From positions 3,087,001 through 3,151,000 of the forward strand of contig CP119316.1 of the NCBI GenBank assembly GCA_029202985.1: DNA of 64,000 bases, in the 5' to 3' direction. The position numbers and the translations under genes are program-made. How positions within the stretch are numbered: position 1 is the stretch's first letter; every line of letters begins with the position of its first letter. This DNA comes from Candidatus Andeanibacterium colombiense. GTDB lineage: Bacteria; Pseudomonadota; Alphaproteobacteria; Sphingomonadales; Sphingomonadaceae. Below are positions 17,001-25,522 of the stretch, piece by piece. Below the pieces are notes generated by a model. It saw only the letters and a program-made list of their open reading frames with translations. It was not told where the DNA came from and ran no database searches.

Positions 17001-18158
17001 CTATTCCTCCTCGCCCGCGCCCTTGCCGAGTTCGGCCTTGAGCACGAAGGCGTTCCTGGTCGCGACGAGTTGGCCGGGCTTGAGGCCGGCGAGGATCTCG
17101 ACCCTTCCAGCGCTGCTTGTCCCGATGGTGACGGTTTGAGCGCGGAAGCCTTGCGAGGTGCGCACGAAAACGATGCTGCGGCCTTCCAGCGACTGGACCG
17201 CATCCTGCGGCACCACGATCGCGCTGCCCGAGGAAGCGACGCCTGGATAAAGCCGGACCCGCACGCCGAGGCCTGGTTGAAGCTTTCCTCCCGCAATGTC
17301 GATCACGGCAGTCGCAGCACGGGTTTCGGAGCCCAGGGCAGGGGTGACCGAACGGACCCGACCTTCGATCGTCGCTCCGTCCGGCAGTTCAACGACAGCA
17401 CGGTCGCCGGCAGCGAGACGGCCCATATCCGCCGGACCGATCGATGCTTCGACCTGGATTTGGCGTGGATCGGAAACGCGAAACAATTCGGCTTCCGGCT
17501 GGACGAAAGCGCCTAGCGCGATCGTCGTAGCCGTAACCCGGCCCGAGATCGGACTGACGACCGAGCTGCCGCGTCCGTTGCTCGTGATCCTCACGGCGCT
17601 TGCTGATGCATCCGCACGACGGGCTTCCGCCTGGGCGACCGCCGCCTCCGCTTCGGCCCGCTCAAGCTCGACGCGGGCAGAGACCTTTTGATCGAAGAGA
17701 TATTTTTCGCGGGCCAAATTACGCTGAGCCAGCGTCACGCGGGCCCCAGCGGCGCTGCGCTCCGATGCGATCTGTGCAGCGTCACGGCTTTCGACGATCG
17801 CCAGTGCTTCTCCTGCGCGGACCGGATCGCCCAACCGCTTGAACACGCGCGTCACGGTGCCCCCGGTGCGTGCCGTTACCAGTGCTTCGCCCGAAGGGGT
17901 TGGCGCGACCATGCCTTGCGCTATCATCTCCGTATCGAAGCCACCGGGCCGGATCGCTTCGACCATAATGCCGGCATCACGGACTTGGTCTGCGGTAAGG
18001 ACGAGTGCGCCGCCGAGTGGCGCCTCTGTCGCTTCGTCCGCCTCGCCGGTCGCAGCCGGGGCGTCCGCGGTCCAGCGGGCGACGAGATACCCGGATCCTG
18101 CGGCAAGGATGATTGCGCCGGCGACGCCGACGAGAATACGTTTGTCTTCGATGATCAC
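17001..18158 (-). CDS. czcB: RND efflux periplasmic adaptor subunit, CzcB type
   Basis: 385 residues, membrane-fusion-protein family. A single N-terminal anchor (RILVGVAGAIILAAGSGYLVARW) is followed by the lipoyl/hairpin region (GGTVTRVFKRLGDPVRAGEALAIVES), an Ala/Glu/Arg-rich coiled-coil hairpin and beta-barrel domains. It links the inner-membrane CzcA pump to the outer-membrane CzcC channel. The start overlaps the czcC stop by four bases (ATGA). Downstream coupling to czcA is equally tight. Confidence 0.92.
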   Translation of the reverse strand: MIIEDKRILVGVAGAIILAAGSGYLVARWTADAPAATGEADEATEAPLGGALVLTADQVRDAGIMVEAIRPGGFDTEMIAQGMVAPTPSGEALVTARTGGTVTRVFKRLGDPVRAGEALAIVESRDAAQIASERSAAGARVTLAQRNLAREKYLFDQKVSARVELERAEAEAAVAQAEARRADASASAVRITSNGRGSSVVSPISGRVTATTIALGAFVQPEAELFRVSDPRQIQVEASIGPADMGRLAAGDRAVVELPDGATIEGRVRSVTPALGSETRAATAVIDIAGGKLQPGLGVRVRLYPGVASSGSAIVVPQDAVQSLEGRSIVFVRTSQGFRAQTVTIGTSSAGRVEILAGLKPGQLVATRNAFVLKAELGKGAGEEE

Positions 18159-19423
18159 GGCTGGTCTCCGGAATTGCGTGCAGGCGCGGTCAGGCGCATC
18201 AGCAGCGCCTCAGCCCGATGATATTCGGCGAGTGCATCGACATAGGCTGCGCGGGTTTGGGCAAGCGTACGCTGCCCTTCGATCAGATCGAGCTGGGTAA
18301 ACTTGCCATTCGCGTAGCCGATTGCGGCGATGCGGGCCGCCTCCATCGCGGCGTCGAGCCCCGGCCCACCCGCGGCCCTGGCGTTGGCCGCCGCAATGGC
18401 GAGCGCCGCCTGTGCCTCGGCGATTTCCCGCTCTGCCTCGACCGCTGCGACGCGGCGACGCGAACTGGCCGCCCTCTCCAACGCTTCGGCCTGATCGACC
18501 GACGCTCTGCCGTTGTTGAAGAACGGCAAGGGAAGCGAAAGGCCGACCACCGCCGCCGTGCTGTTGGTGTCCGAGAAATAGCGAGCACCCGCGGTCAGCG
18601 TAAGATCGGGCACCCGCTGCGAGCGGGCCAGGCCGACCTGCGCCGAGACGGCCGAGAAGTCGGCCTGGGCCGCAGCATAGACGAGCGTGCGCTCGACCGC
18701 GACGGGCTCGGCCGGGCCATAGGTGCCGATCTTCTCGAACCACGCATCGTCGAGCGGCCCACTGACGCTCTGTCCGATCAGCCGGGCGAGGCTTCCGCGC
18801 GCGACCTCCGCCTCGCGCTTCGCCTTCTCAAGCGCCAGATTGGCGTTGATGCGGATGACGTCCGCCCGCTGCTGTTCGATCGGCGACGCAGCGCCTGCGG
18901 TGACGCGCGCGGTTGCGGCGCGGAACCCCGCCGCGGCGAAGTCTGCTTCTTGCTGCGCGATCGCGATCCTTCGCTCGGACGAAGCCGTGTCGATATAGGC
19001 TTCGGTAACGCGCCGCTGCAGTTCGGCCTCGGCGATCGCCGCCGCGATCCGGGCGCGATCGACTTGCGCGTCGGCGAGTGCGACCCGCGCCGAACGCTTG
19101 CCGCCGAGTTCGATTGGCAGCGCTATGCCGGCGGTGGTTTCGGCGCTTTGCAGTCCGCTGTAGCTTCTGCTCCCGGCGACATTCTCGACCTCGAGCTGGG
19201 CCTCCGGATTAGGCTTCAGCCTTGCGACCGCCCGGCCGGCTTCCGCGGCGCGCAAATCGGCGTCCGCCGCCTCGACGCTGGGCGAGGCGACCCCGGCGGC
19301 ACGCAACGCCTGCTCCAGGGTGAAAGGCGCGATGCTTGGCTGCCCCGCGGACGGAGGCACCTCCGCCTGCGCGGCGGGCGCGCAGGACGCAGCGGCCAGC
19401 AAGGCCGCAACGACACGAGACAT
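18155..19423 (-). CDS. czcC: TolC-family outer-membrane channel, CzcC type
   Basis: 422 residues: signal peptide MSRVVAALLAAASCAPAAQA, then two outer-membrane-efflux-protein repeats rich in Ala and Glu (LRAAGVASPSVEAADADLRAAEAG and the matching second half). It forms the outer-membrane exit of the tripartite metal pump. It is the first of the three pump genes. A small His-rich exported protein is encoded 60 bp upstream on the same strand. Confidence 0.92.
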   Translation of the reverse strand: MSRVVAALLAAASCAPAAQAEVPPSAGQPSIAPFTLEQALRAAGVASPSVEAADADLRAAEAGRAVARLKPNPEAQLEVENVAGSRSYSGLQSAETTAGIALPIELGGKRSARVALADAQVDRARIAAAIAEAELQRRVTEAYIDTASSERRIAIAQQEADFAAAGFRAATARVTAGAASPIEQQRADVIRINANLALEKAKREAEVARGSLARLIGQSVSGPLDDAWFEKIGTYGPAEPVAVERTLVYAAAQADFSAVSAQVGLARSQRVPDLTLTAGARYFSDTNSTAAVVGLSLPLPFFNNGRASVDQAEALERAASSRRRVAAVEAEREIAEAQAALAIAAANARAAGGPGLDAAMEAARIAAIGYANGKFTQLDLIEGQRTLAQTRAAYVDALAEYHRAEALLMRLTAPARNSGDQP

Positions 19424-19483
19424 GTGTGAAAACTCCCGACTGTTTCATCCGGCCGCGCAGGAGCGCGGCACACGGCGAACAAG

Positions 19484-19819
19484 TCAGGTGATGGGTGGAC
19501 GCAGTGCTGGCCCTGAGCCGAGCGAGGGCAGGCCCTCGACCCGCTTGCCTGCCATAATCAGCTGTGCTGACGCCGCGACGAGACAGGAATGTTCGGAAAC
19601 CTCGTCGGCCAGATGGTGGCCCGAGCAGCTTGCATGGTGATGCGGGTAACCCTTGCCGGCGTCGCCCGGAACCTCGTCGCCGTCCCCGGCCTCATGGCCG
19701 TGTTCTGCCGCGACGGGGCCGTCGATGCAGACCGTCGGCTCGGCCGCATGCACCACCGAGGCACCCATGCCAAGCATGAGCATGGCGAGCATGGCGTGCC
19801 GGATGAGGGACTGGATCAT
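19484..19819 (-). CDS. Small exported His-rich protein of the czc operon
   Basis: 111 residues with a signal peptide (MIQSLIRHAMLAMLMLGMGASVVHA). The mature part has metal-ligand-rich stretches EHGHEAGDGDEVPG and YPHHHASCSGHHLADE, plus three Cys. Similar short His-rich proteins often open sphingomonad czcCBA operons. They are presumed to bind metal ions in the periplasm, but no enzymatic role is known to me. It lies directly upstream of czcC and is probably cotranscribed. Confidence 0.75.
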   Translation of the reverse strand: MIQSLIRHAMLAMLMLGMGASVVHAAEPTVCIDGPVAAEHGHEAGDGDEVPGDAGKGYPHHHASCSGHHLADEVSEHSCLVAASAQLIMAGKRVEGLPSLGSGPALRPPIT

Positions 19820-19941
19820 GTCCGCCGCATATCAGGCGAGCTCCGGCTTGGCAAAGAGGTTCGATCGTGACGGCGAGTCAAGGCGGCAAGCAAGAGGTCA
19901 TCGGTCTATTCCAGGCCTCTTACTAAAGTTAACGATGGCGA

Positions 19942-19959
19942 ATTAGACAGTTGACTAAT
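19942..19959. promoter_or_regulatory. Candidate 18-bp operator between the czc operon and the TonB receptor
   Basis: ATTAGACAGTTGACTAAT is an inverted repeat with seven of nine positions paired, in an AT-rich stretch of the 230-bp divergent region 19820-20049. No regulator gene lies nearby. It could serve either operon, and function is not established. Confidence 0.35.
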
Positions 19960-20049
19960 AAGGCCGTGCACAACATCCTTCGCAATCGCGATCGATGGTC
20001 TTCGCTGATGCGAAAGGCCGATCGGGCGCGACAGCAAGGGGGCTGTTCC

Positions 20050-22971
20050 ATGGGGCCTGTTCCGTTTCGTATCGTGCTTTTGGCAGGTGCCTGCCTGTCT
20101 TGTCCCGCGCTCGCGCAAGATCCTTCCGCTGATGCTGCCGGCGAAGCTGCGGATGATGCGAGCACTATCGTCGTCACCGGCACGCGCGTGCAGCGTTCCG
20201 AGCTCGATTTCGCCAATCCGGTGGTCAGCGTCTCGGCCGAGACCATCCAGCAATCGGGCCGCACCAACCTGGCCGATCTGCTGGTCCAGAGCCCGGCGCT
20301 GCTCGGCTCGACCACCGGCAGCCTCACCGGCGGCTCGAATACCGAATTCGGTGAATCCGGCCTCGACCTGCTCAATCTGCGCAATCTCGGTTCCGAACGC
20401 ACGCTGGTCCTGGTCGATGGGCGGCGGCATGTCGCGGCGGAATCCGGTTCGGCTGCGGTCGATATCAACACCATCCCGACGGATCTGGTCGAAGCGGTCG
20501 ATGTGCTCACTGGCGGCGCTTCGGCAATCTACGGCGCGGATGGCGTGTCCGGCGTGGTCAACTTCCGGTTGAAGCACGATTTCGAAGGCATCACCGCGCG
20601 CGGCCAATACGGTATCTCGCGCTATGGCGACGGCGAAAACCTCTTCGGTGCGGTGACCGCGGGCCAGAATTTCGCCGAAGGGCGCGGCAACATCGCGCTG
20701 GCGTATGAATACAGCAAGGACGAACGGGTTTCGGACCAGCAACGGCCCTGGCTGCGCAACCCGGCGGCCGGCGCGCTGTATCGCAACCAGGCCGACATTC
20801 CCGACGATCCGAACGTGCCCGACCTGATCTTCTATAACAACGTGCGCTATGCCGACAGCGCGCCGGTCGGCGCGGTCGATACCGATTTCGATTTCGCCGC
20901 CGACTTCGAAGGCAACGGCAAACCTTATGACCGCGGCCTCGTGCTCGATGAATCGGGCGGTTATACCCAGGGTGGCTCGGGCACGCCGGTGGACGGCTAT
21001 CAGGGCGACCTGTTCCCCGGGATCGAGCGGCATCTCGTCAATGGGCTGTTCCAATATGAATTCGCCGATGCGCTGACGCTGTTCGCGGAAGGCAAATACG
21101 TCCGCACGCATACCCGGACGCTGTCGCAGCCGACCTACGACTTCTATGTGTTCCAGACGCCCGGGAATCCATTCATGCCGCAATCGATCCGCGATGCGAT
21201 TGTGCCCGGCGCGGCGGCAGAATATTTCGAGGATCCGGACACGCCCGATGGGGTGCTCGTCACCCGCGATAATTTCGATCTCGGGATCAATCTCGAAGAC
21301 GTCACGCGCGAGACCCTGCGCAGCGTGATCGGCGCGAAGGGCAAGCTCGGCGGGCACCTCACCTACGAAGTCTCCTATGTCTACGGCCAGACCAAGAGCC
21401 GCGTGCTCTCGCGCGGAAACCGGCTGGAAGCGCAGTGGCAGGCGGCAATAGATGTGGTCGAGGATCCGGTCACGCACCAGCCGGTCTGCCGCTCGAGCCT
21501 CGATTCCGACGCGCCCCCCGAACTTGCGGGCTGCGTCCCGTACAATATCTTCGGCGAGCATGATCAGGACCCGGCCGCCATCGCCTTCGTCACGACCGAC
21601 AGCCTCAACCGCTCGAAAGTGACGCAGAACGTCGTGTCCGGTTCGATCTCGGGCGATACCAGTGGATTCTTCGAACTCCCCGGTGGCCCAATCGGCTTCG
21701 CGCTCGGGGCAGAATACCGCAAGGAAAGCAGCAGCTTCGATCCCGATCAGGCGATCGCTGACGGGCTCACCTGGCAGGGCGCCGTGCAGGCCGAGCGTGG
21801 CAGCTTCGACGTGAAAGAGGTGTTCGGCGAGGTCAATCTGCCGATCCTCAAGGAAGTGCCGGGAGCCTATCTCCTGTCGGTCGGTGCGGCGATGCGCCTG
21901 TCGGATTACAGCACGGTCGGCGGCACCACCACGTGGAAGGTCGATGGGGTGTATGCACCGCTACGCGACATCTCGTTCCGCGCGACTTACTCGCAGGCGG
22001 TCCGCGCCCCCAACATCGGCGAATTATTCGGCCCGGCGAGCACCGCGTTCAACTTCATCGTCGATCCCTGCGACACGCAGGAAACCAACAATGGCACCAG
22101 CACCCGCGCAGCCAATTGCGCGACCCTGCTGACCGGGCTCGGCGTGGATCCGGCGACCTTCAGCCCGTCGAGTTCGCCGCAGGCGAGCGTCTATACCGAA
22201 GGGCTCGCGAGCGGGAACCCGGATCTGCAGGAAGAAACCGCCAAGACCTGGACCGCCGGCGTGGTGCTGCGCCCGACCTTTCTACCCGGCTTCAGCCTGT
22301 CGGCCGACTGGTACGACATCACGATCAAGAATGCGATCAACACCGCCCAGGCCCAGGATTTGGCGCAATTGTGCGTCGACCAGCCGACGCTCGCGAACCA
22401 GTTCTGCAGTGGCATCACTCGCGATCCCGACACCGGTTATATCACCGGTTTCACGGTGAAGCCGGCCAATGTCGCGCAGTTCAGCACCGCCGGCCTAGAT
22501 CTGACGCTAGGCTACCGGCTCGCGACCAGGAGCGCCGGCACCTTCAACGTGTCGCTCGTCGGCAATTATCTCGATCGCCTGGAATTCATTTCCAGCCCCG
22601 GTGCCCAAGTCGATTCCGACCGCGGAGAGATCTACGCTCCCAAATATTCGGCCACCTTCGATTTCACCTGGACCAAGAATCCGGTCACCATCAACTACGG
22701 GATCAACTGGTTCAGCAAGACCGACCGCTTCACCGCGGAAGAGCTGGCCGGCGACCCGGACTATGCCGATCCGGGCTATTTCAAGATCAAGCCGAAATGG
22801 GAGCATGATTTCCAGATCAGCTACAACCTCGCCGATGTGGCCAACGTCTATGTCGGCATGCAGAACATCTTCGATGCGCGCCCGGCATTCGATTACAGTT
22901 CCTATCCGGTGTCCGGCATGGGCCGTTATATCTATGTCGGGGTGACGCTGTCGTTCGGGCCGGCATTCTGA
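20050..22971 (+). CDS. Large TonB-dependent receptor
   Basis: 973 residues from MGPVPFRIVLLAGACLSCPALAQ, a signal peptide preceded by an AAGGGGG ribosome site. In-frame upstream starts exist but would destroy the signal peptide. The plug carries STIVVTGTRVQRSELDFANPVVSVS, and the barrel ends in GVTLSFGPAF. The long barrel and the Asn-Pro-Val-Val plug type are common in receptors for larger substrates (oligosaccharides, peptides) rather than simple siderophores, but the ligand is unknown. The stop shares one base with the ATG of the S9 peptidase, so transport and peptidase are translationally coupled. Confidence 0.93.
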   Translation: MGPVPFRIVLLAGACLSCPALAQDPSADAAGEAADDASTIVVTGTRVQRSELDFANPVVSVSAETIQQSGRTNLADLLVQSPALLGSTTGSLTGGSNTEFGESGLDLLNLRNLGSERTLVLVDGRRHVAAESGSAAVDINTIPTDLVEAVDVLTGGASAIYGADGVSGVVNFRLKHDFEGITARGQYGISRYGDGENLFGAVTAGQNFAEGRGNIALAYEYSKDERVSDQQRPWLRNPAAGALYRNQADIPDDPNVPDLIFYNNVRYADSAPVGAVDTDFDFAADFEGNGKPYDRGLVLDESGGYTQGGSGTPVDGYQGDLFPGIERHLVNGLFQYEFADALTLFAEGKYVRTHTRTLSQPTYDFYVFQTPGNPFMPQSIRDAIVPGAAAEYFEDPDTPDGVLVTRDNFDLGINLEDVTRETLRSVIGAKGKLGGHLTYEVSYVYGQTKSRVLSRGNRLEAQWQAAIDVVEDPVTHQPVCRSSLDSDAPPELAGCVPYNIFGEHDQDPAAIAFVTTDSLNRSKVTQNVVSGSISGDTSGFFELPGGPIGFALGAEYRKESSSFDPDQAIADGLTWQGAVQAERGSFDVKEVFGEVNLPILKEVPGAYLLSVGAAMRLSDYSTVGGTTTWKVDGVYAPLRDISFRATYSQAVRAPNIGELFGPASTAFNFIVDPCDTQETNNGTSTRAANCATLLTGLGVDPATFSPSSSPQASVYTEGLASGNPDLQEETAKTWTAGVVLRPTFLPGFSLSADWYDITIKNAINTAQAQDLAQLCVDQPTLANQFCSGITRDPDTGYITGFTVKPANVAQFSTAGLDLTLGYRLATRSAGTFNVSLVGNYLDRLEFISSPGAQVDSDRGEIYAPKYSATFDFTWTKNPVTINYGINWFSKTDRFTAEELAGDPDYADPGYFKIKPKWEHDFQISYNLADVANVYVGMQNIFDARPAFDYSSYPVSGMGRYIYVGVTLSFGPAF

Positions 22972-25022
22972 TGGCCGTTTGCGGGAAGCGGTGGTTTCTG
23001 GCCGCCGCAACGCTGCTTATCGCACAGGCGCCGCTCGCTGCCGGGACGCCTATTGCTTTGGACGACATGTATCGCGTGGCCGATGTCACGAGCCCCGCCT
23101 TTTCGCCGGATAGCGAGGATGTGGTCTATTCGGTTTCCCAAGCGGACAAGGCGGCGGACGAAGCCTTCAGCGATCTATGGGTCGTGCCGTGGCAGGGCGG
23201 CGCGCCGAAGCGGCTCACCGCCACGGAAGACCGGAGTGAATCGCAGCCGCACTATAGCCGTGACGGGCGCTGGGTCGCATTCCTCGGCGATGCGCCGGCG
23301 AGGGGCGAAGCCAAGGAAGATGCCGAAACCCAGCTCTGGATCATGCCGGCAAAAGGCGGCAAACCGCGGCGGGTAACCTCGATCGCCGGCGGGATCAGCG
23401 ACTATTCGCTTTCGCCCGACGGCAAACGCGCGGTGGTGGTGGCTGAATTCGGGCGCAATGTCGGGAGCAAGGCCAAGACCGATCCGCCGGTCGAGATTGA
23501 CCGCTTCTTCTTCAAATACGACGGGCAGGGTTATCTCGACGACCGGACCCAGCAGCTGTTCGTGGTCGATCTCGCGAGTGGCAAGGCGACGATGCTCACC
23601 GGCGGGGCGCGGGATCACTGGCACCCGACCTGGTCGCCTGACGGCAAGCTGATCGCCTATGTCGCGAAGGATCGCGCGCATGACCAGGCGCTCGATTACG
23701 ACATCTACGTGATTGCGCCCGAAGGCGGAGAGCCGCGCAGGATCAGCGACTTCGCCGGGGCCGACAATGATCCGGACTGGGGCTCGGGCCCGTCATGGTC
23801 GCCGGATTCGACCAGGCTCGTCTGGCTGGAAGGGGGCGAGGACAAGTGGATCTATTACGGCTCGGTTCAACTCGCGGTGGGCAATGTCGTCACCGGCAAG
23901 GTCACGCGCCCGGCGCGGATCGACCGCTGGTTCTATTTTCCGCGCTGGTCGCCTGATGGCAAGCTGGTTTCGCTGATTGAGCAGGACCGCGACACCTGGC
24001 TGGCGAAGATCGATCCCGACAGCGGGGCGATCGACTATCTCAGCCAGGGCAAGCGTTTCGGCTATGATTTCGCGGTCGCGCCCAACGGGCGGATCACATT
24101 GCTCGACACAAGCAACGAACGGCCGCCGGAGCTGTTCGCGGTGGGTGAGGATCGCTGGCTGACACATCACAACGACTGGCTCGGCGAACGCGCGCTGGGC
24201 GAAGTGCGGGACATCTCCTTCACCAGCGGCGACACGGAGATCCACGGCTTCGTCACCCTTCCGCCCGGTTATGACCCGGCGAAGAAATACCCGACGATCG
24301 TGGAACTGCATGGCGGGCCGGTCTACCAGCACAGCCACGAATTCGATCTCGATACCCGGCTTTACAATGCGGCCGGCTATGTCGTGCTCAAGATCAATCC
24401 GCGCGGATCGTCGGGCCGCGGCTTCGATTTCTCGCGTGCGATCTATGCCGACTGGGGCAATCTGGACGTCAAGGACATCAGCGCCGGAATCACCGACGTG
24501 ATCGATCTCGGCATTGCCGACCCCGAGCGGATCGGCGTCGGCGGGTGGTCTTACGGCGGAATCCTCACCGATTACATGATCGCCAGCGACACGCGGATCA
24601 AGGCGGCGGTTTCGGGTGCGGGCGTCGCCAACGTGCTCGCGACTTTCGGGGTCGATATGTATGCCCGCGAGTACCTGCTCGAAATCGGCGCACCGTGGGA
24701 CAATTTCGAAACCTGGAAGAAGCTCGCCTATCCGTTCCTTGAGCCCGAGCGTATCTCAGCGCCGACCCTGTTCCAGTGCGCGGGCGCCGACGACAATGTC
24801 CCGTGCACCGGCGCGCAGCAGATGTACCTCGCGCTCAAGACCCACGATATCCCGACAAAGCTGATCGTCTATCCGGGCGAGAACCACGGCCTCGTCGTGC
24901 CGAGCTATCTTGTTCACCGGATGCGCAGCAATATCGCTTGGTATGATCGCTGGCTGAAGGCTCCCGCTCCGTCGGAAACAGTCCCGGCGGGCGCGCGCCC
25001 AGCTTCGACAAACCCTCGCTGA
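22971..25022 (+). CDS. Exported S9-family serine peptidase (prolyl oligopeptidase/acylaminoacyl-peptidase type)
   Basis: 683 residues with a signal peptide (MAVCGKRWFLAAATLLIAQAPLAAG). The N-terminal two thirds are WD40-like propeller blades (SPAFSPDSEDVVYSVS, HPTWSPDGKLIAYV, DPDWGSGPSWSPDS). The C-terminal hydrolase domain has Ser at about 527 in GGWSYGG, Asp at about 607 in AGADDNVPC and His at about 639 in GENHGLV. It would cleave short peptides or acyl-amino acids in the periplasm. It is coupled to the upstream TonB receptor, implying action on what that receptor imports. It is the only protease in the cluster. Confidence 0.92.
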   Translation: MAVCGKRWFLAAATLLIAQAPLAAGTPIALDDMYRVADVTSPAFSPDSEDVVYSVSQADKAADEAFSDLWVVPWQGGAPKRLTATEDRSESQPHYSRDGRWVAFLGDAPARGEAKEDAETQLWIMPAKGGKPRRVTSIAGGISDYSLSPDGKRAVVVAEFGRNVGSKAKTDPPVEIDRFFFKYDGQGYLDDRTQQLFVVDLASGKATMLTGGARDHWHPTWSPDGKLIAYVAKDRAHDQALDYDIYVIAPEGGEPRRISDFAGADNDPDWGSGPSWSPDSTRLVWLEGGEDKWIYYGSVQLAVGNVVTGKVTRPARIDRWFYFPRWSPDGKLVSLIEQDRDTWLAKIDPDSGAIDYLSQGKRFGYDFAVAPNGRITLLDTSNERPPELFAVGEDRWLTHHNDWLGERALGEVRDISFTSGDTEIHGFVTLPPGYDPAKKYPTIVELHGGPVYQHSHEFDLDTRLYNAAGYVVLKINPRGSSGRGFDFSRAIYADWGNLDVKDISAGITDVIDLGIADPERIGVGGWSYGGILTDYMIASDTRIKAAVSGAGVANVLATFGVDMYAREYLLEIGAPWDNFETWKKLAYPFLEPERISAPTLFQCAGADDNVPCTGAQQMYLALKTHDIPTKLIVYPGENHGLVVPSYLVHRMRSNIAWYDRWLKAPAPSETVPAGARPASTNPR

Positions 25023-25522
25023 ACTGCCGCACGCAGGCCACGCTTTACCGTAACTTGAGCTAACGAAAGGAAAGCTTTCGTTGACGCTCTAATCTCTACC
25101 CCGTAGCTAGGGATTGGCCGCACGGGTGATTCCACCGCTCGGTTTCTAGATACGGAATCCGCGGCGTTTGATCGAAAACAGCTTGCTCCGCGACATCAAC
25201 GGCTAAAGCGCAGCGATGCTGAGGCGGCCACGCCAGGTTTCGTGTTCCCTTCTAACCAAAGGGAACAAGGCATGCATACTCACTCGCCCGGAACCGGGCG
25301 ATCCGGCGCCGGACCACCGGACCGGGAAACCATAAAAGCCAATCTGAAACGGCCCTGAGCGCGGGGGCATACCGCGATGCGCCAAGCCGTTTCTACAGCC
25401 CCGCAACAGGCTGCCCGGCGCTCGCCGGAAGCGCCGCTGCATGTCCCGCCCGCGCGAAGCCGCACGGGTGAGCCTTGCCGCGCGCTCTCCGTACGTCGCC
25501 AAAGCAGTGGAGATTTCCTTCG
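25023..25522 (+). other. 500-bp non-coding stretch with a run of hairpins before a TonB receptor
   Basis: No convincing gene is seen on either strand. The stretch holds an 8-bp stem AACGAAAG/CTTTCGTT at 25062-25082, without a T-run, just after the S9 peptidase. A 9-bp stem TGTTCCCTT/AAGGGAACA follows at 25243-25267, then CGCCCG-GAAC-CGGGCG at 25285-25300 and the 12-bp palindrome TCCGGCGCCGGA at 25302-25313. It is an unusually long, structured leader for this compact window. I could not match it to a known riboswitch. Confidence 0.5.

Noticed and set aside
25243..25313. Possible riboswitch, such as cobalamin type, before the TonB receptor
   Set aside because: Strong hairpins are present, but none of the conserved boxes I know for cobalamin or other riboswitches could be found. 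Kept only as a structured leader.
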